Assembly (NCBI GenBank): GCA_900544285.1
Contig: UQUT01000022.1
Span: 1 to 31,789, forward strand
From: an uncultured Eubacterium sp.
Lineage (GTDB): Bacteria > Bacillota > Clostridia > Oscillospirales > CAG-272
Length of the DNA: 31,789 nt
Direction of reading: 5' to 3'
Shown: positions 14,751 through 22,168 of the stretch, piece by piece
Layout of the letters: every line of letters begins with the position of its first letter
Position numbering within the stretch: the first letter of the stretch is position 1
The notes under the pieces: model-generated
What the model was told of the DNA's origin: nothing
Databases searched by the model: none
Seen by the model: the letters and a program-made list of their open reading frames with translations, nothing else
Program-made: the position numbers and the translations under genes

Positions 14751-15473
14751 TTATTTCGTTTTTTTATATACTATCGGATTTTGGTTTCCCTTTGACTTAT
14801 AATAATCCGGAATTCGCCTGCCGACGAAAATATCTGAAATTTCCTTTGGAGCAGGATGTCCGTCAAACTTCCATCTGCCTTCTCTTTCGTCGCACTTTTT
14901 CCACTCGTCAACTTCGTAAACAGCCTTAACAACACCATACAGGGAGCTTAAAACGTATGGATGCTTTTTCGCATTTTTAGGATTTATATGCCACGCCGAA
15001 CGCGTCGCCTCATAAATATCCCCTCTTTCATCGAGAACTCTCTGGGTTATCTTTATTATCATATAATTTATATCGTCAGGCTCGTCGTAGGGCTTTGCCG
15101 AATATCTTTCCTCAAGAGTTATTGCATTCGCGACACCGCGGTCAAAATCATATCCGCCCTGAATATTTGAAAGCCCATCATAGCAGTCCATAACTGCGCT
15201 TTCCACCAAAAACGCTTCTTTTTCCGTAAGTCCGTGCCTGTGTATGACGTGAAGCACGTCAAGTCCGGCGGCTTTTATTTCTTTTATTATCTTGTATTTC
15301 AAATTCTCTTTCGAAGCGTTTTCTTTTAATGCACATTTTATATGTTCAAAAACACGATTGCCTTTACCCTTGCCGACATAAAATGTCTGTCCGTTTCTCG
15401 AATCGATAAGGCGATAAACATAATATCCGAGACGTTCTGCTGCCTCATCGCTGAACTTCGTTATTTCTTTCAT
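14751..15473 (-). CDS. GIY-YIG (LEM3-like) nuclease-domain protein
   Basis: The product has 240 residues. Residues 17-110 form a GIY-YIG-type domain: YYVYRLIDSRNGQTFYVGKG (the YVY..FYVGKG strand pair with the following arginine in GNRVFEHI), then EKEAFLVESAVMDCYDGLSN with the catalytic-type glutamate. This resembles the LEM-3-like GIY-YIG subgroup. Residues 110-240 have WHINPKNAKKHPYVLSSLYGVVKAVYEVDEW, a second domain of a kind often fused to this nuclease; its role is unknown. ATG at 15473 has GGAGG seven bases upstream. It lies 44 bases after the small repeat-protein gene and is probably in the same transcript. DNA cleavage is expected from the family but not proven. Confidence 0.75.
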   Translation of the reverse strand: MKEITKFSDEAAERLGYYVYRLIDSRNGQTFYVGKGKGNRVFEHIKCALKENASKENLKYKIIKEIKAAGLDVLHVIHRHGLTEKEAFLVESAVMDCYDGLSNIQGGYDFDRGVANAITLEERYSAKPYDEPDDINYMIIKITQRVLDERGDIYEATRSAWHINPKNAKKHPYVLSSLYGVVKAVYEVDEWKKCDEREGRWKFDGHPAPKEISDIFVGRRIPDYYKSKGNQNPIVYKKTK

Positions 15474-15496
15474 AATCTGCCTCCGCTATAAAAATC

Positions 15497-15789
15497 AAAG
15501 GACGGTTGCTTTTATGTTTATCTTATTCTTGTTCCGCCGATTGTATATATTTCGCTACCCGAATATGTAACGCGATTTCCGCCGACGCTGTAAAGCCTTC
15601 CGCCGGAAAACTCTATTCTCTCATTTCCTACTTTATAGAGTTTTCCTCCCGAATATTCAACGCGTCTCTCTCCTATTTTGTAAAGTTTTCCGCCACTGTA
15701 TTGCGCACGTTCACCATAATATTTTACCAATGCTTCTTCAACTGTCATATTTTGCACCTTCCTATTTCTTGAAAATGCAACCGTCCTTT
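15497..15789. repeat. 13-bp perfect inverted repeats flanking the small repeat-protein gene
   Basis: AAAGGACGGTTGC at 15497-15509 and its reverse complement at 15777-15789 enclose the 76-residue gene. The right arm coincides with the predicted first bases of the minus-strand transcript, and the left arm lies just before the ribosome site of the GIY-YIG gene, so the two could pair in the mRNA. A miniature-element origin is an alternative. Confidence 0.65.
15518..15748 (-). CDS. Small protein made of four 15-residue repeats
   Basis: The product has 76 residues: a 15-residue leader (MTVEEALVKYYGERAQ) followed by four tandem repeats of the form YSGGKLYKIGERRVE, with GG and G-polar turns and alternating hydrophobic residues. 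Each repeat should give a short beta hairpin, so the whole may be a beta-barrel or beta-flower-like fold (inference). I know no named family for it. ATG at 15748 is preferred, with AGGAAGG about eight bases upstream; a GTG at 15757 would add three residues. It is the first gene of a probable two-gene operon with the GIY-YIG protein and is divergent from a small XRE regulator. Confidence 0.65.
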   Translation of the reverse strand: MTVEEALVKYYGERAQYSGGKLYKIGERRVEYSGGKLYKVGNERIEFSGGRLYSVGGNRVTYSGSEIYTIGGTRIR

Positions 15790-15795
15790 ATATAT

Positions 15796-15824
15796 ATTAT
15801 AGCCCGTTTACGGGCAATTGTCAA
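15796..15824 (-). promoter_or_regulatory. Promoter of the repeat-protein/GIY-YIG operon with operator in the spacer
   Basis: On the minus strand TTGACA (15824-15819), 17 bases and TATAAT (15801-15796). The spacer holds the palindrome GCCCGT-AA-ACGGGC (15802-15815), a likely repressor site. The -35 overlaps that of the divergent promoter. Confidence 0.85.
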
Positions 15825-15846
15825 CAAAAATTATTCTGTCTATAAT
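15818..15846 (+). promoter_or_regulatory. Promoter of the small XRE regulator
   Basis: TTGTCA (15818-15823), 17 bases and TATAAT (15841-15846), 33 bases before the start codon. It shares five bases of its -35 with the opposite promoter. Confidence 0.8.
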
Positions 15847-15879
15847 ATTTGTATAAAATATGTTGCAGGATATCTTATT

Positions 15880-16104
15880 ATGATAGTTTATGATAAGCTC
15901 TGGAAGACCATGCAGGCAAAGGGCGTTTCACAATATAAGCTCATCCGTACTTACGGCATAAGCACAGGACAGCTTGACAGATTGAGAAAAAACGATAACG
16001 TCAGCACTTACACTCTTAACTCACTTTGCAGAATACTCGACTGCTCCCTTTCCGATATTGCGGAATACGTTCCGGACGATAAAAACATTGAAACCGATAA
16101 ATAA
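15880..16104 (+). CDS. Small XRE (Cro/C1-type) regulator
   Basis: The product has 74 residues, essentially one HTH domain: YDKLWKTMQAKGVSQYKLIR, then the recognition region YGISTGQLDRLRKND and VSTYTLNSLCRILDCSLSDIAEY, as in the single-domain YozG-type repressors of Firmicutes. ATG at 15880 follows a modest AGGA. The frame is open further upstream, but that would run through its promoter. Its divergent partner operon and the palindrome in the shared control region make it the probable repressor of the repeat-protein/GIY-YIG genes. Confidence 0.82.
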   Translation: MIVYDKLWKTMQAKGVSQYKLIRTYGISTGQLDRLRKNDNVSTYTLNSLCRILDCSLSDIAEYVPDDKNIETDK

Positions 16105-16115
16105 TAAAAACGCAA

Positions 16116-16145
16116 AAAATCCCGCTCATGCGGGATTTTTTATGT
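16116..16145 (+). terminator. Terminator after the small XRE gene
   Basis: AAAATCCCGC-TCAT-GCGGGATTTT followed by TTTATG. It is identical over about 30 bases to the glnN terminator at 14721-14750. It also faces the end of the cysteine-rich gene on the other strand. Confidence 0.85.
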
Positions 16146-16154
16146 TTATCCGAA

Positions 16155-17000
16155 CTATCTTCTTCCGCAGCCGCAACCGCCGCCGTCGGGCTTTTCGCCT
16201 CTGTCCATATCGGAGAGAGCGGGCGGATAAAACTCGTCAATTGGGAATGCCATGTGCTTGAACATACTGCACGGGTCATCCGTTGCGGGAGAAATGCATT
16301 CTTTTTCGGGAACGGTGTATTCCGTGCCGTTCATAAGATACTGGGCGGGGCGCTCAATTCTTATCACAGAGAAAAACCCGAGAGAAACGAGCAGGTATTT
16401 TCCCGCGGGGTCGGCGCAGAGTCTGCCGTCAAACACGGCGCGGACTGCTTCTGGCAGGTCGCTGTCGCAGAGACAGTTGCGGAAGTTCTGGCAACGGCAA
16501 GCCTCAACAATCTTCGTGTTAAGTACTATCGGATCGACGACTTCAAGAACCGCTGTCGGGAGATTGCTTGTGGCGTTGCACTCGCTGCCTCCGCCGCAGA
16601 AGCCGGAACTGTCCGCCGCGCTCTTGAAAATGCTGACGTTACCTTCACTGCCGTAAAGAATGACCTTTTTTTCGACCATGCAAAGTCCATCTGCCTCCTG
16701 CGAGCGACCAAGTCCGACGCAGATCTCGCAGTTGACCTTTACATACATTTTCACCGTCACCTGATAGAAACCGCGGTTGAACGGTACAGGGTCGACGCTC
16801 ATATCCGCCGCGATGACGTGTGCGCTCTTCGTTCTGACGTTGCCTCCGCGTTCAACGGCGTCCCTGCCGCAGTCCGTGAGATAAACGACTACATCCTCAA
16901 AGCAGTCCTTGTCGCGGCAACTGTCCAGAATTCTGTTGGTATCTATATAAACCGTGTCACGTCCCGCACAGGGGAGCGACATATTTCTGTTATCAGCCAT
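16155..17000 (-). CDS. Cysteine-rich protein of unknown function, possibly spore-associated
   Basis: The product has 281 residues with 18 cysteines, including ACRCQNFRNCLC and a terminal GGGCGCGRR. There is no signal peptide or membrane segment. The N-terminal part (DTVYIDTNRILDSCRDKDC, then FEDVVVYLTD) and the strand-rich middle (YQVTVKMYVKVNCEICVG) suggest a folded, disulfide- or metal-bound protein. I do not recognise a named family. A sigma-K-like promoter about 65 bases upstream hints at mother-cell expression, as for coat proteins (inference). GGAGG stands 12 bases before ATG at 17000, a somewhat long gap. An equally long plus-strand frame (16128-17009) is judged a shadow: it lacks a ribosome site. 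Confidence 0.7.
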   Translation of the reverse strand: MADNRNMSLPCAGRDTVYIDTNRILDSCRDKDCFEDVVVYLTDCGRDAVERGGNVRTKSAHVIAADMSVDPVPFNRGFYQVTVKMYVKVNCEICVGLGRSQEADGLCMVEKKVILYGSEGNVSIFKSAADSSGFCGGGSECNATSNLPTAVLEVVDPIVLNTKIVEACRCQNFRNCLCDSDLPEAVRAVFDGRLCADPAGKYLLVSLGFFSVIRIERPAQYLMNGTEYTVPEKECISPATDDPCSMFKHMAFPIDEFYPPALSDMDRGEKPDGGGCGCGRR

Positions 17001-17063
17001 AATAAATAATTTCCTCCAAAATAATTATTCGGGCAGAGAGAATGTTATCATTCCCTCCTGCTA

Positions 17064-17090
17064 TATTTTATGCGGAGGAAACGATTTGGT
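17064..17090 (-). promoter_or_regulatory. Sigma-K-like promoter for the cysteine-rich gene
   Basis: On the minus strand AC (17090-17089), 16 bases and CATAAAATA (17072-17064) fit the Bacillus sigma-K pattern AC-N16-CATAnnnTA. No housekeeping promoter is evident for this gene. The match is short and needs experimental support. Confidence 0.4.
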
Positions 17091-17190
17091 GATTTGTGTC
17101 GCAAAAAAGGGTGCGCGCCGTTATTATGACGAAAATTGCCCCTCTTGTTTGTTCAAGATGACAGTACGTCTTGTAAAAGATTATTTCCGA

Positions 17191-17219
17191 TTGACTTTTA
17201 TTTTTTATTAATATATAAT
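17191..17219 (+). promoter_or_regulatory. Rnf operon promoter
   Basis: TTGACT (17191-17196), 17 bases and TATAAT (17214-17219), 43 bases before rnfC. The 17001-17190 stretch contains no credible gene. Confidence 0.85.
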
Positions 17220-17262
17220 TAAGTAAATACAGATAAATATATCATATACAAGGAGTGACAAA

Positions 17263-18591
17263 ATGTTGAAAATGCTCAAAGGCGTTCGCGTTCCGCACAG
17301 AAAGAATACATACCTTTCCGTGCCGAAGGAAATGCCCCCTCCGAAAAGCGTAACTCTTCTCTGCTCCATGCATATAGGTAAGCCCGCCGTGCCCGTTGTA
17401 AAAATCGGTGACAGCGTCAGGGTCGGTCAGCTTGTCGCAGAGCAAAACGGATTCATCTCCTCTCCCGTACACGCAAGCATATCGGGAACGGTGAAAAAAA
17501 TAGACAATGTTCTCATATCGTCCGGCGCATACGTTCCGGCTGTAACAATAGAATCGGACGGGCTTATGGAAAAGCACGAAAGCGTCACTCCGCCCGTCGT
17601 AAATACAAAAGAGGACTTTATCGCCGCCGTCAAAGCGAGCGGCATTGTCGGTCTCGGCGGTGCGGGCTTTCCGACTTACGTCAAGCTCGACGCAAAGGAA
17701 GGCGTCGATACACTTATCATAAACGGAGCCGAATGTGAACCTTATATCACAAGCGACAGCGTCACGCTGCTCTCAAAAGGTGAAGATATAGTCGAAGCCA
17801 TCGGGCTGATGAAAAAATTCATCGGTATTAAAAAAGTCATTATCGGCATTGAAAAAAACAAAAAAGAAGCCATTGAAAATATGAAAAGGCTGACGGCGGG
17901 CGACGACAGCATAACCGTAAAAGCTCTGCCCTCGTCATATCCGCAGGGCGCGGAAAAGGTGCTGATATACAACACCACGGGCAAAATTGTCCCTGCCGGC
18001 AAGCTTCCGGCGGACGTCGGCTGTATCGTCTGCAACTGCACGACGGCGGCTGAAATTGCCGAATATATAAAAACCGGCATGCCGCTTGTAAAAAAATGCG
18101 TGACCGTCGACGGCGGAGCCGTCAAAGAGCCGAAAAATTTAATCGTTCCCATCGGCACTTCCATTGCGGACGTTTTTGAATTCTGCGGCGGATTTTCGGA
18201 AGAACCGGAAAAAATTCTTTACGGCGGGCCGATGATGGGAATTTCCGTCCCATCGGCAGACACTCCCGTTCTGAAAAACACAAACGCAATTCTCGCCTTC
18301 GGAAATGCGGAATCGACCGCTCCGAAAACGACCGCATGCATACATTGCGGCAGGTGCGTAAATCATTGCCCCATCGGTCTCGTGCCGACGGAAATAGAAA
18401 AGGCATATACGGCGGGAAGCGGCGAACAGCTCGAAAAATTGCAGGTCAATCTCTGTATGGAATGCGGCTGTTGCTCTTATATATGTCCCGCAAAGCGTCC
18501 CCTTGTGCAGACGAATAAGCTTGCAAAGGCAACTCTGCGCGACTACATTGCCCAAAAACAGGCAAAAGCAAAGGAGGAAAGCGGAAAATGA
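17263..18591 (+). CDS. rnfC: Rnf complex subunit C (NADH-binding electron-transfer subunit)
   Basis: The product has 442 residues. This peripheral subunit oxidises or reduces NAD(H) in the ion-pumping ferredoxin:NAD oxidoreductase. The N-terminal RnfC barrel-sandwich region (VGQLVAEQNGFISSPVHASISG) precedes the flavin/NADH-binding part GIVGLGGAGFPTYVK with INGAECEPYITSD, as in complex I NuoF. Two [4Fe-4S] motifs lie near the C-terminus (CIHCGRCVNHCP and CMECGCCSYICP). It is the first gene of the operon; AAGGAG is six bases before ATG at 17263. It overlaps rnfD by four bases (ATGA). The order CDGEAB is the clostridial one. Confidence 0.96.
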   Translation: MLKMLKGVRVPHRKNTYLSVPKEMPPPKSVTLLCSMHIGKPAVPVVKIGDSVRVGQLVAEQNGFISSPVHASISGTVKKIDNVLISSGAYVPAVTIESDGLMEKHESVTPPVVNTKEDFIAAVKASGIVGLGGAGFPTYVKLDAKEGVDTLIINGAECEPYITSDSVTLLSKGEDIVEAIGLMKKFIGIKKVIIGIEKNKKEAIENMKRLTAGDDSITVKALPSSYPQGAEKVLIYNTTGKIVPAGKLPADVGCIVCNCTTAAEIAEYIKTGMPLVKKCVTVDGGAVKEPKNLIVPIGTSIADVFEFCGGFSEEPEKILYGGPMMGISVPSADTPVLKNTNAILAFGNAESTAPKTTACIHCGRCVNHCPIGLVPTEIEKAYTAGSGEQLEKLQVNLCMECGCCSYICPAKRPLVQTNKLAKATLRDYIAQKQAKAKEESGK

Positions 18592-19523
18592 ATAAGCTTA
18601 AAGTATCCGTTTCGCCCCATATTCACAGCGGAGTGACAACGCAGAAAATTATGCTAGACGTGATAATCGCGCTTTTGCCCGCGGCTGTTGCCGGCTGCCT
18701 GATATTCGGTGCAAGGTCACTTCTGGTTATACTGACAAGTGTTGCGACGGCAGTACTGGCAGAGCTTCTCTTCTGTCTTGCATGCAAACGCGAGATTACG
18801 ATTTATGATCTCAGTGCCGTTGTGTCGGGACTTATTCTCGCTCTCAGCCTCCCCGTGACAATGCCCTTATGGCAGGTTGCCGTCGGCGCGGTATTTGCGA
18901 TAATCATCGTAAAATGCATATTCGGCGGCATCGGACAGAATTTTGCAAATCCTGCCGTTACGGCAAGAGTATTTATGATAATAGCATTTTCAAAAACCGT
19001 TGCGGCAACAGCGACTCCGAAAGGCGTTGACGCCGTTTCCTCCGCAACACCGCTCGTAATTCTCGAAGGAACCGCAAAGGGAGAGCTTCCGTCAATTATT
19101 GATATGCTCCTCGGAAAAAGAGCCGGTGCAATCGGCGAAACGTGTGTGGTCGCACTCGTCATAGGCGGACTTTATCTCATGATAAAGCGCGTTATCAGCT
19201 GGCATACGCCGGTTGCGTTTATAGCGTCGACCTTCGTGTTTATACTTATATTCACCGGCGACCCGAAAGCCGCCCTTTATCATACCCTCCTCGGCGGACT
19301 CTTTATCGGCGCAATATTTATGGCAACAGACTATTCCACAACGCCGACAAACACAATGGGAAAGGTTGTATTCGGCATCGGCGCGGGATTTATAACATCC
19401 GTTATACGCATATGGGGTTCCCTTCCCGAAGGCGTTTCATATGCGATACTCCTTATGAACATCCTCACCCCTTACATTGAAAAGCTGACAAGAAAAAAGC
19501 CGTTGGGAGGTGACAAAGTATGA
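18588..19523 (+). CDS. rnfD: Rnf complex subunit D (membrane flavoprotein)
   Basis: The product has 311 residues with about nine membrane helices. RnfD carries covalently bound FMN and belongs to the NqrB/RnfD family. The expected flavinylation region is seen as ATDYSTTPTNTMG near residue 245, with a threonine as the attachment residue. Other family marks are PHIHSG at the N-terminus and GGIGQNFANPAVTARVF near residue 110. The ATGA overlaps with rnfC and rnfG indicate translational coupling. No ApbE flavin transferase gene is in the window; the modification enzyme must be elsewhere. Confidence 0.95.
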   Translation: MNKLKVSVSPHIHSGVTTQKIMLDVIIALLPAAVAGCLIFGARSLLVILTSVATAVLAELLFCLACKREITIYDLSAVVSGLILALSLPVTMPLWQVAVGAVFAIIIVKCIFGGIGQNFANPAVTARVFMIIAFSKTVAATATPKGVDAVSSATPLVILEGTAKGELPSIIDMLLGKRAGAIGETCVVALVIGGLYLMIKRVISWHTPVAFIASTFVFILIFTGDPKAALYHTLLGGLFIGAIFMATDYSTTPTNTMGKVVFGIGAGFITSVIRIWGSLPEGVSYAILLMNILTPYIEKLTRKKPLGGDKV

Positions 19524-20032
19524 AGGACTCTGTAAAAAGTGTAATCGTACTGCTTGCCATATGTCTTGTAGCCTCCGCAATTCTTGCGGCTGTCAACTCG
19601 TTTACGGCACCGCTCATCGAAAAGAGCGAAAACGAAAAGGTTGAAAAGTCGCTGCTCGTCGTAATGCCGGACGGAAAAAATTTCAAAAAAATCGAAACTG
19701 CACCGGACGGTCTTGCGGATACAATCAAAGAAATCTATTCCGAGGACGGCGGCGGCTACGTTTTCAAGCTCGTCACAACTGGCTATTCCGCAGGGCTCAC
19801 GATAATGTGCGGGATTGACTCAAACGGAAAAATCACCGGCGCGACGTGCGTTTCAAGCGGAGAGACTCTCGGAAACGAAAAAACATACGGGGAGCTTTTC
19901 CTCGGCGCGGACAAAGGCACCGTCGACTCCGTCGACTCCGTTTCCGGAGCGACGAAAACCACGGCAAACTATAAAAAGGCTCTGAAGGACGCACTTTCCG
20001 CGTTCGACATTCTGAAAGGAGCGGCAAAATGA
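19520..20032 (+). CDS. rnfG: Rnf complex subunit G (FMN-binding)
   Basis: The product has 170 residues with one N-terminal membrane helix (VIVLLAICLVASAILAAVNSF) and an extracytoplasmic FMN-binding domain. SVSGATKTT near residue 148 is the flavinylation motif with the acceptor threonine. It is somewhat shorter than proteobacterial RnfG, as usual in clostridia. The start overlaps the rnfD stop and the end overlaps the rnfE start, both by ATGA. Confidence 0.95.
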   Translation: MKDSVKSVIVLLAICLVASAILAAVNSFTAPLIEKSENEKVEKSLLVVMPDGKNFKKIETAPDGLADTIKEIYSEDGGGYVFKLVTTGYSAGLTIMCGIDSNGKITGATCVSSGETLGNEKTYGELFLGADKGTVDSVDSVSGATKTTANYKKALKDALSAFDILKGAAK

Positions 20033-20718
20033 AAAAGAATAAGCTTTCGATTTTTCTTGCGGGTCTCCTCAGAGAAAATCCCGTATTTGTGCTTGTACTC
20101 GGCACCTGCCCGACCCTTGCAACAACAAAAAGCGTAATCGGCGCGGTCAGTATGGGACTTGCCGCAACGGCTGTTCTCATCTGCTCCAATATGGCTATCT
20201 CGGCAATGAGAAAAATCATTCCGGACAAGGTCAGAATTCCTTGCTATATCGTCATAATCGCGGCGTTTGTCACGGTTGTTTCAATGCTGATGAACGCTTT
20301 TCTTCCGGAACTTTATGAGCTTCTCGGAATATATCTTGCGCTGATAGTCGTAAACTGCATTATTCTCGGAAGAGCCGAAATGTTCGCCCGCGAGCATACC
20401 GTCGGCGAGTCGGCTCTCGACGGTGCGGGAATGGGACTCGGATTTACGCTTGCCCTGCTCGTTATGTCGTCGATAAGAGAAATCATCGGCTCCGGAACGT
20501 GGGCAGGGATAAAAATTCCCGTCATATCCGATTATTCAATCCCGATACTGACAATGGCTCCCGGAGGCTTCCTCGTTTTCGGAATTTTAATTGCCGTTGT
20601 CAACAAAATCACAAAAGGAAAAGCCATAAAGAAGAAAGATTTCGGATGCGAAGGTTGTCCTTCCGCCGCAGTCTGCACACATTCTTCATGTGACGGAAAG
20701 GAGAAAGACAATGTTTAA
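20029..20718 (+). CDS. rnfE: Rnf complex subunit E with cysteine-rich C-terminal tail
   Basis: The product has 229 residues with six membrane helices, from the NqrD/RnfE family. Signature segments are LGTCPTLATTKSVIGAVSMG and IILGRAEMFAREHTVGESALDG; conserved membrane cysteines of this fold help bind an iron-sulfur site shared with RnfA. After the last helix comes a soluble tail of about 30 residues with four cysteines (GCEGCPSAAVCTHSSC). This resembles metal-binding tails seen on some clostridial membrane proteins and is not part of the proteobacterial subunit. It overlaps rnfA by eight bases. Confidence 0.95.
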   Translation: MKKNKLSIFLAGLLRENPVFVLVLGTCPTLATTKSVIGAVSMGLAATAVLICSNMAISAMRKIIPDKVRIPCYIVIIAAFVTVVSMLMNAFLPELYELLGIYLALIVVNCIILGRAEMFAREHTVGESALDGAGMGLGFTLALLVMSSIREIIGSGTWAGIKIPVISDYSIPILTMAPGGFLVFGILIAVVNKITKGKAIKKKDFGCEGCPSAAVCTHSSCDGKEKDNV

Positions 20719-21304
20719 GACGCTCATAGTCATCCTTATGTCAAGCGTGCTCGTCAATAACTACGTTCTCTCCAAATTCCTCGGCATATGTCCGTTTCTC
20801 GGCGTTTCAAAAAAGCTCGATCAGGCAACGGGAATGGGACTTTCCGTCATATTCGTTATGCTTGTTTCGACAGCCGTAACCTACCCGATACAAAAGTTTG
20901 TCCTCGATCGTCTCGGTCTCGGATATCTGCAAACAATAGTTTTCATTCTCGTAATTGCGGCACTTGTACAGTTTATTGAAATTGTGCTGAAAAAGTTCAT
21001 TCCCTCGCTTCACAGAAGCCTCGGAATATATCTGCCGCTCATAACAACGAACTGCGCCGTTCTCGGCGTCACAATTCAGAACATAACCGACGGATACAAC
21101 TTCCTTGAATCAATGGTGAGCTCGCTCGGTTGCGGTCTCGGATTTCTGCTCGCGATGGTGCTCTTCTCCGGCGTTCGCTCACGCATTGAAAACTGTGACG
21201 CGCCCGAGTGCTTCAAAGGCTTGCCCGCGACGCTCATCGCCGCTTCAATCGTTTCCCTTTCCTTTTTCGGATTTGCGGGAATAGTTGAAAATCTCTTTGC
21301 CTGA
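20711..21304 (+). CDS. rnfA: Rnf complex subunit A
   Basis: The product has 197 residues with six membrane helices, inverted in topology relative to RnfE. SSVLVNNYVLSKFLGICPFLGVSKK and ITTNCAVLGV contain the conserved cysteines of the NqrE/RnfA family. ATG at 20711 is chosen because AAGGAG lies eight bases upstream; the frame also opens at a GTG at 20690 inside rnfE. It overlaps rnfE by eight bases and is followed by rnfB after 12 bases. Confidence 0.96.
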   Translation: MFKTLIVILMSSVLVNNYVLSKFLGICPFLGVSKKLDQATGMGLSVIFVMLVSTAVTYPIQKFVLDRLGLGYLQTIVFILVIAALVQFIEIVLKKFIPSLHRSLGIYLPLITTNCAVLGVTIQNITDGYNFLESMVSSLGCGLGFLLAMVLFSGVRSRIENCDAPECFKGLPATLIAASIVSLSFFGFAGIVENLFA

Positions 21305-21316
21305 AAGGAGACTGCC

Positions 21317-22129
21317 ATGCTTTATAATATTCTTATTGCCGTTGCCGTAGTTTCTGGAATCGGGCTCATATGCGGAATCGTGCTTGCGCTTGCCTCTCAT
21401 TTTATGGCTGTAAAAGTCGATGAAAAAAAGGAAGCCGTCCGCGCTTGCCTGCCTGGCGTCAACTGCGGCGCCTGCGGCTATACAGGCTGTGACGGTTATG
21501 CGGCGGCACTTGTAAAAGGCGAAGCGGAGATTAACCTCTGTGTTCCCGGCGCGGACGCCGTTGCCAGAAAGCTCGCAGAGGTGCTCGGAGTTGAATTTGC
21601 AGACGTTATCGAAAAGGTCGCGATAGTCCATTGCGGCGGCGACTGCAAGTCGACGGAAAGAAAAGAAATCTATGAAGGCATTGAAACCTGCGCGGCAGCA
21701 AATCTGCTCTATGGCGGCACAGGAAAATGCTCATTCGGCTGTCTCGGCTACGGCGACTGCAAAGCGGTCTGCAAAAGCGACGCGATCTGCATTGAGGACG
21801 GTATCGCCCATGTCAGCACGTCTCTTTGCATAGGTTGCGGGATGTGCGTCCGAGCCTGCCCGAAGCATCTAATATCACTCGTGCCTGATGTCATTCAAAC
21901 GATTGTTTTCTGCTCAAACAGAGAGAAAGGCGCGACAGTCCGCAAAGAATGTGTCAGCGGCTGTATCGGTTGCAAAAAGTGCGAAAAGCTCTGTCCGGAG
22001 CAGGCAATTGTCGTGCGTGACAATCTTGCCGAAGTTGATTCTCAAAAATGCACGGGGTGCGGTATCTGCGCCGACAACTGCCCCGTCGGTTGCATAAAAG
22101 TCGGTTCCTTCCTCGGAGCCCACAAATAA
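21317..22129 (+). CDS. rnfB: Rnf complex subunit B (polyferredoxin, ferredoxin-interacting)
   Basis: The product has 270 residues. One N-terminal helix (ILIAVAVVSGIGLICGIVLAL) anchors it. A four-cysteine cluster domain (CLPGVNCGACGYTGC) follows, then several ferredoxin-type motifs: CSFGCLGYGDCKAVC, CIGCGMCVRACP, CIGCKKCEKLCP and CTGCGICADNCP. It passes electrons from reduced ferredoxin into the complex. It is the last core rnf gene. AAAGGAG lies about eight bases before ATG at 21317, and a strong hairpin begins five bases after its stop. Confidence 0.96.
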   Translation: MLYNILIAVAVVSGIGLICGIVLALASHFMAVKVDEKKEAVRACLPGVNCGACGYTGCDGYAAALVKGEAEINLCVPGADAVARKLAEVLGVEFADVIEKVAIVHCGGDCKSTERKEIYEGIETCAAANLLYGGTGKCSFGCLGYGDCKAVCKSDAICIEDGIAHVSTSLCIGCGMCVRACPKHLISLVPDVIQTIVFCSNREKGATVRKECVSGCIGCKKCEKLCPEQAIVVRDNLAEVDSQKCTGCGICADNCPVGCIKVGSFLGAHK

Positions 22130-22133
22130 AAAA

Positions 22134-22155
22134 TGCCCGCACATTTGTGCGGGCA
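22134..22155 (+). terminator. Strong hairpin between rnfB and the NusG-II gene, without T-tract
   Basis: TGCCCGCACA-TT-TGTGCGGGCA is a perfect 10-bp inverted repeat. No T-run follows on the plus strand, so readthrough into the next genes is likely. It may be a processing or attenuation element that lowers expression of the two downstream genes. Confidence 0.55.
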
Positions 22156-22168
22156 AATCTGTAAAATC

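Noticed and set aside
16128..17009. A 293-codon plus-strand frame opposite the cysteine-rich gene
   Set aside because: No ribosome site, and it would begin inside the terminator of the XRE gene; the minus-strand product has GGAGG and a plausible promoter.
17001..17190. Small plus-strand frame upstream of rnfC
   Set aside because: No ribosome site and no motif; it would run across the sigma-K-like promoter and stop just before the rnf start region.
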